A stretch of DNA of 64,000 bases from CAMREV01 sp051650525 (GTDB lineage: Bacteria; Bacillota_I; Bacilli_A; Mycoplasmatales; Mycoplasmoidaceae): the NCBI GenBank assembly GCA_051650525.1, contig JBOFJE010000001.1:108672-172671 (forward strand). The letters are read 5' to 3'. Below the pieces are notes generated by a model that saw nothing but the letters and a program-made list of their open reading frames with translations, searched no databases and was not told the DNA's origin. Position numbers and translations under genes: made by a program. Shown one piece after another: positions 10,160 to 20,520 of the stretch; position 1 is the stretch's first letter, and each line of letters starts with the position of its first letter.

Positions 10160-13100
10160 TTATTTAATTGTTTCAGTTAATTTTCTTTTTTTTATTTTTC
10201 TCCATGTTAATAAAATTGAAAAACTAAATATTAACATCATTATTCCAATTGAAGAAAAAAATATATATCATGGCGTTTGAGCTGAGATTAAAATACCAAT
10301 TTTGTTGAATATAATTAATGAATAAAAGTAATTAAATAATGCTGACAATGGAATTGCTAATATTGTCGCAATTAAAATAACTGGCAAATAAACAACTATA
10401 AAGGAAGAAGCATTTGTAAGACTTCTTAAACCCAATGATTTTAAAATTCCGGATAGACCCATTGAGTCTGAAACAATTATTAAAGTAATTAATAAAATAA
10501 TTATCACACTACAAATATTAATAACAACTAATATTATTCATTCTAATGTCCGTGATAAATTTTCAATATTTTTAAAAATATTACTTAAAACAGAAATTGG
10601 AACAACCGTAGATAATGTTGATACATACATTGAATCTCCATAAATATTCTTTAAATCAGAGCTAAACTGATCTATCAAATTTTTTGTTTTAGCATCAACA
10701 GGCTTATTTTTTTCATTTTCATATCATATCTTATATTTTGCATTGTCCTTCATCTTTGTAATTTCTAAAGCCTTGTAAAAATTTGTTTCTTTATTTGATC
10801 CAGGATCATTGCCTCCTGAATCTTTACTCAAAGCACTAATAAATGCAAGAGATGAAGGTTTATCATATCCAGTGTATAATCCAAAAGGAGAATATAGGCT
10901 TATATTTGATTTAATTTGAGGAATATTATCATCATCTGAAAAAAAACCATTAAATCCATAAGTTCACTCTTTTTTTAATTTTCCGTTATTCAAATCTTTT
11001 TTGACATTTTCAGGAAAAACGAACCAACCATATTGTGATTCTTTAATATCTTGTAAATCTTTGATTCCTGTAATTTGATTTGCATTTTCCTGAGATATGA
11101 AATACTCTTCACCTTGATATGTATCATTAAATCCTACAATTTTAAATGTATAATTACTATCGGAATTAGAAGTAAATCTGTCTACTCTATTTGTTATATT
11201 CATTTTTATATCATCACCGATTTTTAAATTATGCATTCTTTTTGCATACAAATTTGCAATTAGAGGTATTTCCTTAGATTCATCACCATATTTATTGGAG
11301 ATGGTTTCCCCAGAAATTAAGTCTTTAATATTTTTGCTTCCACTATATAAAGAAACATGGGTAGAATCATTTTTAATGCCTGTAATATTAAAAGGCTTTG
11401 CTGTAGTAAATTCTTGTCCATTTTTTTTATTTGGATTTGCTAATACATATGTAAAGGTTTCATCATTTTTAGATAAAGGAATTTTTTTATAATTAATAGT
11501 ATAATTCATTGAATTAAGATGAATATTATTTTCTATTCCTAATATAAAATTGATAATTTCCTCACTAACTCGAAAAGATAAAGCATCACTACTTAAATAA
11601 CCTTTTGCTTTGTATGGATGTTGGGTATCGCGTTCTAATTTTAAATTATTTAAATCTGAAATATTATTGTCAGTATAAAAATTTTTAATATTATTATTTT
11701 TGTCAATATATGTTAAAGAAAAACATTTATCATCATCAATCAAATCACTATTATTCTTTACTTTTACAGTCAATAATGGAACAGTATTCGTATTTATATA
11801 ATTATAAGGGTTCCCCATTGCAGAAGCAAATGATATAGAAGGGAAAGTAGTTGAAGCATGACTGATATTACCATAATCATACTTATCATTAGATCTAAAG
11901 GCATTCTCTAATAATTGTTTATAATTTTGATTAAAATAATTTAAATAATTAGAAGGCATTAATTTAGAAATTAAATTTCATGGATCAAAACCCAAAATAC
12001 TAGTGTTTAAAGCTATCTTTGTCCCAGATGTGTATTGTAGATATTCTAATCCATATTTACTATCAATTACATCAGAAACAGATGGGAGTTGAAGTCCTTG
12101 ATTTAAATAAAGCTGATTATCAGAATAATTATCTTGATCTACTTCTCTCTGTTGGTAAGTATTCCTATAAACATCGGAATTGTCTTTTGCAATTGATAAA
12201 GAGCCAAAGGAAAAATATTTATTTTGAACTCAAGCATTATAATTTTTTATATAATCATTATATTTACTCATCATTTGCTGAGTAGAAGGGATTCTGTTAT
12301 TATCCCCTATATCTCATGCAATTTTATTGAATTTAATCATTTCATCATTAAAATTTTTTAAATCATATTTGTAATTATAAAAACCAGTAAAAATTGTTGC
12401 TGATGGTTTATTTAATGGAACGGAATAATATAATCCTCCTGCATCAGTTGGTGTATATAATTCAATTTCATTTTTATACTTTTTTGATTCAAATGTTTTA
12501 TTCATGGCATATTTAAATTTGCCAATACTACTTAAACCAAAAGACAAAGAACTCATCACAATAGCTGACATTATCCCCAAGGAAATAATTTTAATTGGGG
12601 AAGAAAGGGCTAATGTAACTTTAAAAATTGTTAAAATATCTTTATTTTTAAACATTTTTTTTATTTTTATTGAAATTCTTCCTAAATTAATTTCCGATTT
12701 TTTTTGCATTAAATCAATAACATCTCCCTTTAAAGATGAAAAAGAAAATATTATTGTAAGAAATGTAAAAAATACGATTGCTATTGAAAAAACTTCGAAA
12801 AATAAAGCAAAAGTTAATTTAGCTGCGGACACTGGTAATGTCCAAAAACCTGAAAAAAGTGATAAGGCAGGTAGTTGCAAAATCATTCCCATAAAGATTC
12901 CTGCCACTGCTGCTAAACTAGTAAATAATAATATACTTAGTCCTAGTGCAATAACAATCTGAATTTTTGAGTAACCATATGCTAATAAAATTGATAAATC
13001 TTCTTTGTTTATATCTATAAATCTTTTTATCATAATTGCTACAACAATTAAAGTAAGTGTCGAAAAAAAAGCTGTCAAAGAAACAGAAATTACTGTTATA

Positions 13101-14866
13101 GAATGAATCATGTTTGGTATAAATACAACCCTTGCAGTTGCAGGAGTGTAGATATTATTCAAATCATCCTTTGCATAAGCTGCTTTTTTATCATGATTAA
13201 TTTGCATATAATATTTAGCTAGATCATTTATTTCATTAATTTGTTCACTAATATTTTTTCTATCTATGCTTCTACCAACTAAAAATTTTTCTATTGGTGA
13301 TGCGCGAAAAGCATCAAATATTTTTTTATATCCTGAATTTGGAAGATAAACAATTTCTTCATTCTTTCTATCAGGAATTTGTCTATTATTATTAACTATC
13401 GGATACATAAAATCAGGTGAAATCCCTGAACCCAAAATTGCAAAATCCTGATTATCTATCGAAATTTTATATTTGCTATCCAAATTTTTAAAATATTCTT
13501 CAAAATCTTTCTGATTTAATTTTTTATGTTCATTTCATTCATTAATTGGTATTGGTTTTTTTCCAACTCCACTATACTTAAAATACCATGGTGAAACAAT
13601 TGATTCATATGATATTTTGTTTTCATAATATCCAATTTTTGGAGGTAATGAGGCATTATAGTTAAAGGTGATTTTAAAATCACTAGTTGATATCAAATGG
13701 TCATCAGTACTAGTTAAATATTTTTGAGTCTCATTAATACTTGAAATGAAGATACCAGAAGGATCCAATGGTAATGGTTTATTTGGTTTATATGGTTTAT
13801 TTATATTTCACGGATTGACACATTGATATACAGAAAGATTTTGATCATTGATGTATAAATTTAATTTGTTTAAATCATCTTGTTTTGGATCATTGCCGGA
13901 TCAATCAGACAAAGAATAATAATTAAGAATCCTTCATGAATATGCAATAAATTTGTCTTGATCATTTCATTTAATATTATCCTTGAATGGATAAAATTTA
14001 TCTAAATTGCTCGGTTTCCATTCCTTTACCTTGTCTCCATTTATTTTATATATGTTATGGATATAACTCATCATGGTCCCAAATTTTTCTGTGTATTCTC
14101 TTGATAAATTAGATCCGGTTTGCAAAACTAATTTATCGATATTTTCATTATCCTGTGTGTTAATCATTTTATAATAAATATTTTGCTTATTAGATGAAAT
14201 ATCTAAAGAATTAAATTCTCTCAATTCTATATTAGGATTTTCCTTATTTATATCATATTTAAATAATTCACCAATGGAAGATCTGCAGATTTGATCAATT
14301 TTATTTTCAATATTATTTAAAACTGCAGATTTAATTATTGCTTCTGCCTGATCCTTATCATTTGCATGATAATATGACTCTAAATTTAAATCTGCATAAT
14401 GATTCTTTTGCAATGGAGTTTCTTGTTCAAATTTTCTGTCAGAATCATTATAAAAATAAAAGAAATATTTTTCATTATTTAACAAATAACTATTATAAAA
14501 TTCTGGTTTGTCAGATTCATTAATAAATTCCGTTATTTTTTCATAAATTTTCTCGTCTCCGCCAGTTCATTTACTAGATGAACCAATATTTAATTCATAT
14601 GATCAATTATTTTGTCCGATATTTTTTATATCTTCAATCTCAAAATTTGAATTGCCGACCTCATATGACTCATTAACCACATAATCATGCAATAAACCAT
14701 TCTGAACAATAGATTTATAAGATTGACGCAAACTGTTAGTTGTACTATTCAATGTTGTAAAAATCCCTATTGAAAAAAAAACTAAAAGCATAAATCCAAT
14801 CAAGGAAGTTATATTATTTTTAAAAAATCTCAATATAGCAATAAAAATTAAATTAATTTTTTTCAC
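10160..14866 (-). CDS. large FtsX/MacB-like ABC transporter permease
   Basis: 1568 residues in one frame; nine or more in-frame UGAs are read as Trp. Seen: one membrane segment at about 12-35; a large extracytoplasmic region rich in Asn, Asp and Tyr (about 40-600); a group of three segments (about 610-710) followed by a fourth at about 760-780; a second large external domain; and three C-terminal segments (about 1440-1555). This is the doubled FtsX arrangement of large mollicute permeases. It starts at a GTG preceded by AGGAG. It probably moves lipoproteins or lipids at the membrane or acts as a mechanotransmission complex; the cargo is unknown. Confidence 0.85.
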
Positions 14867-14944
14867 ATATCTCCTAAAATAAATAAATACTAATATATTT
14901 TATCAATTTATTTTATTATATCAAAAAATAATATATCTAATATA

Positions 14945-14963
14945 TAGTTACGTAATTAATTAC
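14945..14963. repeat. copy 1 of the parA-region motif with palindrome
   Basis: TAGTTACGTAATTAA (14945-14959) differs by one base from the two copies nearer parA. It runs into the perfect 12-bp palindrome GTAATTAATTAC (14952-14963). It lies about 25 bases upstream of the permease -10, so it may also affect that promoter. Confidence 0.6.
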
Positions 14964-15005
14964 ATTACACAAGAAATTATTTTTTTTATGTTTTTTTATG
15001 TAAAA

Positions 15006-15030
15006 TTAACTATTACTATGTAATAGTTAA
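15006..15030. repeat. perfect inverted repeat, 11-bp arms
   Basis: Arms TTAACTATTAC (15006-15016) and GTAATAGTTAA (15020-15030) are exact reverse complements around TAT. There is no T-run after it and no gene end nearby, so it is not a terminator. It has the look of a dimer-binding operator and shares GTAAT with the neighbouring motif copies. Confidence 0.65.
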
Positions 15031-15111
15031 AATCATTATTTTTTTTACAAAAATAAGTATAACATTCTTTAAAAACACTTGTAACAAATTTTTGATTAGG
15101 AAATGAAATTG

Positions 15112-15151
15112 TATAATTAGTTATGTAATTAATTTTACAATTAATTACATA
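15112..15151. repeat. copy 2 of the parA-region motif with 13-bp inverted repeat
   Basis: The 21 bases at 15112-15132 recur exactly at 15187-15207, 75 bp downstream. Within this copy, 15122-15134 and 15139-15151 are perfect 13-bp inverted arms around four bases. A TTGATT about 14 bases before the TATAAT is also repeated in both copies, as if a promoter-operator unit of about 75 bp had been duplicated. Confidence 0.7.
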
Positions 15152-15186
15152 TATAACAGTTTTTATTGATTATTTTCCAATTGTGA

Positions 15187-15207
15187 TATAATTAGTTATG
15201 TAATTAA
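15187..15207. repeat. copy 3 of the parA-region motif, overlapping the parA -10
   Basis: Exact 21-bp repeat of 15112-15132. It begins with the TATAAT of the proposed parA promoter and ends 16 bases before the parA ATG, a place where a bound protein would block transcription. Confidence 0.7.
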
Positions 15208-15223
15208 ATTATGTTGGTGAAAA

Positions 15224-16015
15224 ATGATTATTTCTGTTGTTAATAATAAGGGTGGGGTTTTAAAAACTACAATCTCTACTAACCTTGCTTCTTCCATATC
15301 TATGGATAAAAAAAAAGTGTTGCTGATTGATTTAGATGGTCAGGGTAATGTATCAGCTACTTTTGGGAAGAATCCTGATAATATTGAATACACAATTATT
15401 GATATTTTAAAGAATGATATAAGTGTCGATGATGTAATTATATTCCAAAGGGAACCATATCTTCACATACTGCCTAGTAATGATGAAATGAATGCTTTTG
15501 ATTTTTATATCTCTACAGGGGAGATAAAACCATCTAAAATTCAAAATTTGATTAGGTTACTAGAAAAGAAATATGATTACATAATAATTGATACACCTCC
15601 AAATATGTCCTCTCTGGTATTAAATTCTATTTCTATGAGCAATATTGTGATTATTCCTTTTGAACCCGATCAGTATTCTGTTTTAGGATTAAAAAAGGTT
15701 GTTAAAATGTGTAAGGCAAAATCTGAACAAGTGAATAGAAAAATACCAATTGTGGCTGTTGCTACAAAAGTTAATAAAATAACAAGCATTCATAAAGAAA
15801 TTATCAACTCATCTATAAAGCCTTTTGCAGAGAGAAATAATGTTTATTTAACAAATAATATAATTAGTCAATCTACAAAATCTAGTGCGTCTGTTGGGTA
15901 TGAAAGAGTTCCAATTGTTTTTAGTAGCATTGAAAGCAAATTTAAAATAGAGTATTTGCTTTTAAAAGATGAGATTATTAAATTTATAAATAGAGGTTTA
16001 ATCAATGAAAAATAA
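15224..16015 (+). CDS. parA: ParA/Soj-family partition ATPase
   Basis: 263 residues. Seen: deviant Walker A KGGVLKTT at about residues 9-16 (signature Lys9 and catalytic Lys14, with Leu in place of the usual Gly before it), LLIDLDGQGN (switch I), and YIIIDTPPN (Walker B/switch II). No N-terminal DNA-binding extension, so it is the short chromosomal/type Ib form. Such ATPases bind DNA as ATP dimers and move or position a partner complex. The next gene, overlapping by 11 bases, encodes a ribbon-helix-helix protein, the likely partner, and repeated palindromes lie upstream. On the plus strand among minus-strand neighbours. The weak GGTGA before ATG supports the start. Confidence 0.9.
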   Translation: MIISVVNNKGGVLKTTISTNLASSISMDKKKVLLIDLDGQGNVSATFGKNPDNIEYTIIDILKNDISVDDVIIFQREPYLHILPSNDEMNAFDFYISTGEIKPSKIQNLIRLLEKKYDYIIIDTPPNMSSLVLNSISMSNIVIIPFEPDQYSVLGLKKVVKMCKAKSEQVNRKIPIVAVATKVNKITSIHKEIINSSIKPFAERNNVYLTNNIISQSTKSSASVGYERVPIVFSSIESKFKIEYLLLKDEIIKFINRGLINEK

Positions 16016-16559
16016 AAAATTTATTTTTTTAGATTTGGATAGTGATGATTTTGCAAAGAATATTTCTTCAAAAGAAGAAAATGATCTGAAAGAAATTGAA
16101 CTAGCAAAAAAAGAGGCTGAAAGAATAGAAAATGATATAAAAAGAAGAAGACTTGTTGAAAAAAATAATATTGAAAATACCATAAAGAAAGATATTGAAA
16201 AACTTCATAGTGTTGAAAATTCAACGAAAAAAATTAGAAATGATTTTGAAAAGAAAAGAAATGCAAGATTAAAATTAGAAAATGAATTAGAAAAGATAGA
16301 AAAATTAAAAGAAAAAGCATTTTATTTAAAAAATAACTATGTTGAAAAAAAAGAAAATAATAAAAATTATGCATTACAAGGAAATTTAAATCATTTATTT
16401 TCAAAAAATGAAAAATATGAAATTAAAACTAATATTTATTTTAAAAAAGAAATTTATGAAGAAATTATATTAATTAGTAAGGAATATGGGATTAGCAGAA
16501 CGGCAGTAATTAACAAATTACTTCAAGAATATCTAAATAAAAGAAAAAAAAGTGTTTAA
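16005..16559 (+). CDS. coiled-coil protein with C-terminal ribbon-helix-helix domain (probable ParA partner)
   Basis: 184 residues. Residues about 15-120 are strongly charged and heptad-rich (Lys/Glu/Asn), predicted a long coiled coil. After a short linker, residues about 138-180 carry a strand (IKTNIYF) and two helices with KEYGISRTAVINKLLQEYL, the pattern of CopG/ParG-type ribbon-helix-helix DNA binders. It is translationally coupled to parA. I infer that it binds the palindromes at 14945-15207, acting as repressor and as the centromere-binding partner of ParA. It is not a ParB with a CTPase domain. The coiled-coil N-terminus is unusual for such partners and may contact ParA or a scaffold. 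Confidence 0.75.
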   Translation: MKNKKFIFLDLDSDDFAKNISSKEENDLKEIELAKKEAERIENDIKRRRLVEKNNIENTIKKDIEKLHSVENSTKKIRNDFEKKRNARLKLENELEKIEKLKEKAFYLKNNYVEKKENNKNYALQGNLNHLFSKNEKYEIKTNIYFKKEIYEEIILISKEYGISRTAVINKLLQEYLNKRKKSV

Positions 16560-16572
16560 TACACTTTTTTTT
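16544..16572. terminator. bidirectional terminator between the parA operon and rpsD
   Basis: Twelve-base arms (16544-16555 and 16561-16572) are perfect reverse complements around TTAAT, ending in a run of 8 T on the right and A on the left. It overlaps the last codons of the ribbon-helix-helix gene and touches the rpsD stop, so it can stop transcription from both sides. Confidence 0.75.
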
Positions 16573-17170
16573 AAACCAATCTCTTATATCATTCCACAAC
16601 ATATGCTTCATTTATATCTAATGGAAGTTCTTCTCTTTCAGGGTATCTAATGTAGACTCCCTTTTTAACCTTGTGATCTACTGAAACAAAATTAAATTTA
16701 TTATTATTTTCACCATCAACAACTATTTTCAAATTTTTAGATTTATCTTTTATAGATATTTCATCATTCAAACTAATAATAGAAGATGGAATAGTATTTT
16801 TTTTGTTATTAACTAATATATGCCCGTGGTTAACTAATTGTCTTGCACCTTTTCTTGTGGGAGAAAAACCCATTCTAAATACTAAATTATCTAATCTAGA
16901 CTCAAGTACAATGAATAAATTTAAAGTTAATGGACCCTTGGTATTTTGAGCAATTTTAAATAATCTTCTAAATTGAGAATCATTCATCCCATATAAATGC
17001 ATCATTTTTTGTTTCTCTTTTAATTGTTCGCCATATCCAGATAATTTTTGATTTCTTTTACCATGTTGACCAGGTGCATATGATCTTTTTCTAAATTCCT
17101 TGCTATTTTCTAGAAGGGAAAACCCCAACCTTCTAGATTTTTTGTATGTACTTCCTGTAAATCTTGACAT
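16571..17170 (-). CDS. rpsD: 30S ribosomal protein S4
   Basis: Primary 16S rRNA binder that starts assembly of the small-subunit body. 199 residues with one UGA Trp near the end (VVEWYKRLV). Seen: N-terminal MSRFTGSTYKKSRRLGFSL, PGQHG, the S4 RNA-binding domain with RLDNLVFRMGFSPTRKGARQ and LVNHGHILVN, and the C-terminal PEREELPLDIN. This is the form without the zinc-cysteine pair at the N-terminus. Transcribed alone on the minus strand, facing the parA operon across the shared terminator. Confidence 0.96.
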
Positions 17171-17305
17171 TTTTCCTCTTTAATTCTTATTAATATGCTA
17201 AATTTTCTTGTTTAAATTAAAAAATCTTATCATCATATTTTATGACATATTATTTAAATAGCATCTAATAATACAGTCAATAACTATTATATCATTTTTA
17301 AAATA

Positions 17306-17992
17306 TTATAAAAATATTATTTTTAAAAATTCCTCTGTCAAATATTTTATCTGATTTCTTATATTATGAAATTTTGATTCACCATATTCCCTTTTTTTTA
17401 CTATTGTTGGTATTTCAATAATCTTCATATTCCATTTTTTAATAGCTCTGCAAATGGTTGATGGTTCTACTTTTAATTTTTTGTCTGCTAAATATTTTTT
17501 CATAAAACTAATATCATATAATCTCAATCCACATGTTGGATCTGAAATGTTTACATTAGACTTTAGCTTTATGATAAATGAAAATAATTTTCAAATTATT
17601 CTCTTATTCAATGGATTATTTTTATAATCTGTATAATTATTAAATCTAGTTGTTAGAACAATATTGTAATCTCTTCGGTGATCAAGCATTTTATTAATAG
17701 TTTTAATATCGTGTTGTCCATCACCATCAAATTGAATACAATACTTGAAATTATTCAAGATAGCTCATTCTATTCCTACTCTGATACTTTGTGATAAACC
17801 TAAATTATGTGAATTTGATATATTATTTATATTATTTTTTAATAATATATCATCAGTCATATCATATGATCCATCGTTAATAACAATATAATGAAAATCG
17901 TCTTTAATTGCATTTACAACTTCTAAAATTTTTTTGCCTTCATTGTATGAAGGAATAATAATTAGTGTATCATCATTATTTAATTCTTTCAT
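17306..17992 (-). CDS. family 2 glycosyltransferase
   Basis: 228 residues with several UGA Trp. Seen: IIIPSYNEG at the N-terminus, VINDGSYDMT (nucleotide-sugar contact), the acidic metal site FDGDGQHD, and GLRLYD further on, as in the DPM-synthase/GtrB-like branch of GT-A enzymes. No membrane segments, so it is a soluble or membrane-associated enzyme that transfers a sugar from a nucleotide or to a lipid carrier. ATG shares a base with the gyrA stop, so it is the last gene of the gyrB-gyrA operon. The product is unknown; glycolipid or polysaccharide synthesis is inferred, perhaps connected with the exporter at 34647-36293. Confidence 0.8.
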
Positions 17993-20508
17993 TAATTTTC
18001 CTTGATGTTTGGTTCAAAAAAGTCCTCTGAATCATCATTCACACTGTCTTGATTTTGAAATATTGCTGCAGATAAAATTCTATTACCTTCAGAAATGTTA
18101 ACTAACTTTACACCTGAAGTAATTCTTCCTATAACTCTTATGTCTTTTAAATATAATCTTATTATTTTCCCTTCTGAATTAAGCATTAATAACTCTTCAT
18201 CACCATTAATTGCTGTAGAAAAAGCCATATTTCCAGTCTTATCATTTAATTTTAATGTTATAACACCTCTAGCTCCTCTCTTTGTCATTCTATATTTATC
18301 TATTGATGATATTTTACCTATTCCATTTTCTCCAATAGATAACATTAAACTCCCATTTAAAGAAGTTGAGCAACCAACAATTCTGTGTATCTTAGCAACC
18401 TTCATACCGATTACACCACTACTTTTTCTACCAGAATAACGAATATTATTATCATTAAATCTTACTAGTCTTCCAGATGAAGATGCAATATAAATTTCAC
18501 TACCATCAAGACTTTTTTGTACAGAAAATAAATAATCATTAGATTTTAAAACGATTGCGATTTTACCATTCCTTTGTATTGATGAAAAATTTGAAATTTT
18601 TGTTTTTTTAACAAGACCTCTTGAAGTACAAAACAATAAATAACCATTTTTGTAATCATCCACTGAAAGGATATTCATTATTTTTTCAGATTTCTCAATA
18701 TTTATTAAATTAAGTGCAGGAATTCCTTTTGCACTTCTTGAACCAACTGGTATTTTATGAGCTCTTATTTTATATACTTTACCTTTATCAGAAAATATTA
18801 ATAAATCAGTATGGGTGGAAGTAATAATTAATAATTTTACATAATCATCATTATGAGTTGTAATAGCTTTTATGCCAACACCACCACGGTTTTGCAATTT
18901 ATAAGTTTCTACTGGTATCCTTTTTAAATACCCATTCTCAGACATCGTAATTACAACATCTTCTATAGGAATTAAATCTTCATCATTTATAACATCAGAA
19001 ATTCCATAAAGTATATTTGTAATTCTTTCATCTCCATATTTATCTTTAATTTCCAACATGTCATTACAAATAATTTTTATTTTTTCATCCTCACTGCTAA
19101 GTAGAAAATTAAAATATTTAATCCTATTTTTGATTTCTAATAATTCATCAGATATTTTCTTTTTTTCCAAACTTGAAAGATTTCTTAATTTCATATCTAA
19201 TATTGATTTAATCTGAATGCCAGAAAAAGAATATTTATTTTTTAATTTAAATTCCAATTCTTCATTATTAAATGAATTTTTAATTGCATCAATAATATAA
19301 TCAATATCATTGATTGCAATAAAAAGACCTTCTAAAATATGGTGTCTATCAGTAGCTTTTTTTAATTCAAATTTTGTTTTTCTTGTTAGAATATCAATTT
19401 GATGTTGAATGTATGCAAATAAACAGTCCTTCATGTTTAACCTTGAAGGAATCCCATCTTTTAGACAAATCATATTAACACTTATTCTTGTTTGTAAGTC
19501 AGTGGATTTAAATAATTTGTTTAATATGATCCCAGGAATTACATCTTTTTTAATTTCAATTACTATTCTTATCCCTTTTCTTGAAGTTTCATCTCTTAAA
19601 TCATTAATTCCTTTTATTTGATCATTTTTAACTAATTTTACAATTTGTTCAATAAGATTAATCTTATTAACCATATAAGGAATTTCAGTAATAATTATGT
19701 TGTTTTTACCATTTTCTATTTCTTCAATATGATATTTTGAACGAACTATCACTGTACCTTTTCCTGTAGTAAAATAATCAATAATCCCTTTATTTCCAAT
19801 AATCTCAGCTTTGGTTGGTAAATCTGGACCCTTAATATATTCAAGCAAATCAGTAACATTAACATCAGGATTATTAGCTAAAAAAATTGCTCCATCAATA
19901 ATCTCTGACAAATTATGAGGTAATATATTGGTGGACATTCCAACAGCAATTCCTGAAGAACCATTCACTAATAAATTAGGAAAAGAAGCTGGCAATATTG
20001 ATGGTTCTATTTCACTACCATCATAGTTTTCAGTGAAATTAACTGTGTCTTTATCAATATTTTTTAATAATTCTGATGAAATTTTTGACAATCTAATTTC
20101 AGTATATCTCATAGCAGCAGCTCTATCACCATCAATAGAACCAAAATTACCATGTCCATCTAATAAAGGATATCTTAATGAGAATGATTGAGCCATTCGA
20201 ACAGATGATTCATAAACAGCAGAATCTCCGTGTGGATGATATTTACCAATAATTTCTCCAACTAATCTTGCAGATTTCTTATATGGTTTATCACTTGTCA
20301 TTCCCAAATTGTAAGCTGCATATAAAATTCTTCTATGAACTGGTTTCAATCCATCTCTAACATCAGGTAATGCTCTAGATGTTATTACAGACATAGCATA
20401 TTCTAGAAAGGACTTTTCTATTTCTACAGAAATAGATTGATTATTTATCTTAGTTTTAAGTAAATCACTTTTTATCTTTTCTGTATCAATTTTATCTTTA
20501 TATTTCAT
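17992..20508 (-). CDS. gyrA: DNA gyrase subunit A
   Basis: Breakage-reunion subunit of gyrase, introducing negative supercoils with GyrB. 838 residues. Seen: N-terminal ALPDVRDGLKPVHRRI, catalytic tyrosine in RAAAMRYTEIRLS (Tyr135), then the C-terminal beta-pinwheel with a GyrA-box-like QNRGGVGIK (about residue 540). AAAMRYTE, with Ala rather than the Pro of ParC, and adjacency to gyrB favour GyrA over topoisomerase IV. The gene lies 12 bases after gyrB, with a glycosyltransferase gene coupled behind it. Confidence 0.95.
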   Translation of the reverse strand: MKYKDKIDTEKIKSDLLKTKINNQSISVEIEKSFLEYAMSVITSRALPDVRDGLKPVHRRILYAAYNLGMTSDKPYKKSARLVGEIIGKYHPHGDSAVYESSVRMAQSFSLRYPLLDGHGNFGSIDGDRAAAMRYTEIRLSKISSELLKNIDKDTVNFTENYDGSEIEPSILPASFPNLLVNGSSGIAVGMSTNILPHNLSEIIDGAIFLANNPDVNVTDLLEYIKGPDLPTKAEIIGNKGIIDYFTTGKGTVIVRSKYHIEEIENGKNNIIITEIPYMVNKINLIEQIVKLVKNDQIKGINDLRDETSRKGIRIVIEIKKDVIPGIILNKLFKSTDLQTRISVNMICLKDGIPSRLNMKDCLFAYIQHQIDILTRKTKFELKKATDRHHILEGLFIAINDIDYIIDAIKNSFNNEELEFKLKNKYSFSGIQIKSILDMKLRNLSSLEKKKISDELLEIKNRIKYFNFLLSSEDEKIKIICNDMLEIKDKYGDERITNILYGISDVINDEDLIPIEDVVITMSENGYLKRIPVETYKLQNRGGVGIKAITTHNDDYVKLLIITSTHTDLLIFSDKGKVYKIRAHKIPVGSRSAKGIPALNLINIEKSEKIMNILSVDDYKNGYLLFCTSRGLVKKTKISNFSSIQRNGKIAIVLKSNDYLFSVQKSLDGSEIYIASSSGRLVRFNDNNIRYSGRKSSGVIGMKVAKIHRIVGCSTSLNGSLMLSIGENGIGKISSIDKYRMTKRGARGVITLKLNDKTGNMAFSTAINGDEELLMLNSEGKIIRLYLKDIRVIGRITSGVKLVNISEGNRILSAAIFQNQDSVNDDSEDFFEPNIKEN

Positions 20509-20520
20509 GATAATCCTTAA

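Larger units (their letters stand above)
14867..15223. promoter_or_regulatory. repeat-rich divergent control region of permease and parA
   Basis: A 357-bp gap without genes. On the minus strand TATAAT (14915-14920, in the context TGATATAAT) can drive the permease gene. On the plus strand TTGATT (15166-15171) and TATAAT (15187-15192, 15-bp spacing) can drive parA. An upstream pair with the same layout lies at 15092-15097 and 15112-15117. The region also holds three copies of the core TAGTTAYGTAATTAA and three palindromes, listed separately. The -10 of parA overlaps one copy, so autoregulation by the ParA/ribbon-helix-helix pair is likely. It could also serve as the partition site. Confidence 0.6.

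Noticed and set aside
10160..14866. Permease looked like a row of six broken genes
   Set aside because: All breaks are UGA and every piece is in the same frame; with UGA as Trp it is one intact gene.
15006..15030. Inverted repeat as a terminator
   Set aside because: No T-run follows, and no gene ends there; the place between divergent promoters fits an operator.
14940..15210. CRISPR array or insertion-sequence ends
   Set aside because: The repeats have irregular spacing, no spacers of even size, no cas genes and no transposase nearby.
17992..20508. Subunit A of topoisomerase IV (parC)
   Set aside because: The AAAMRYTE active site, the GyrA-box-like motif and adjacency to gyrB favour gyrA.
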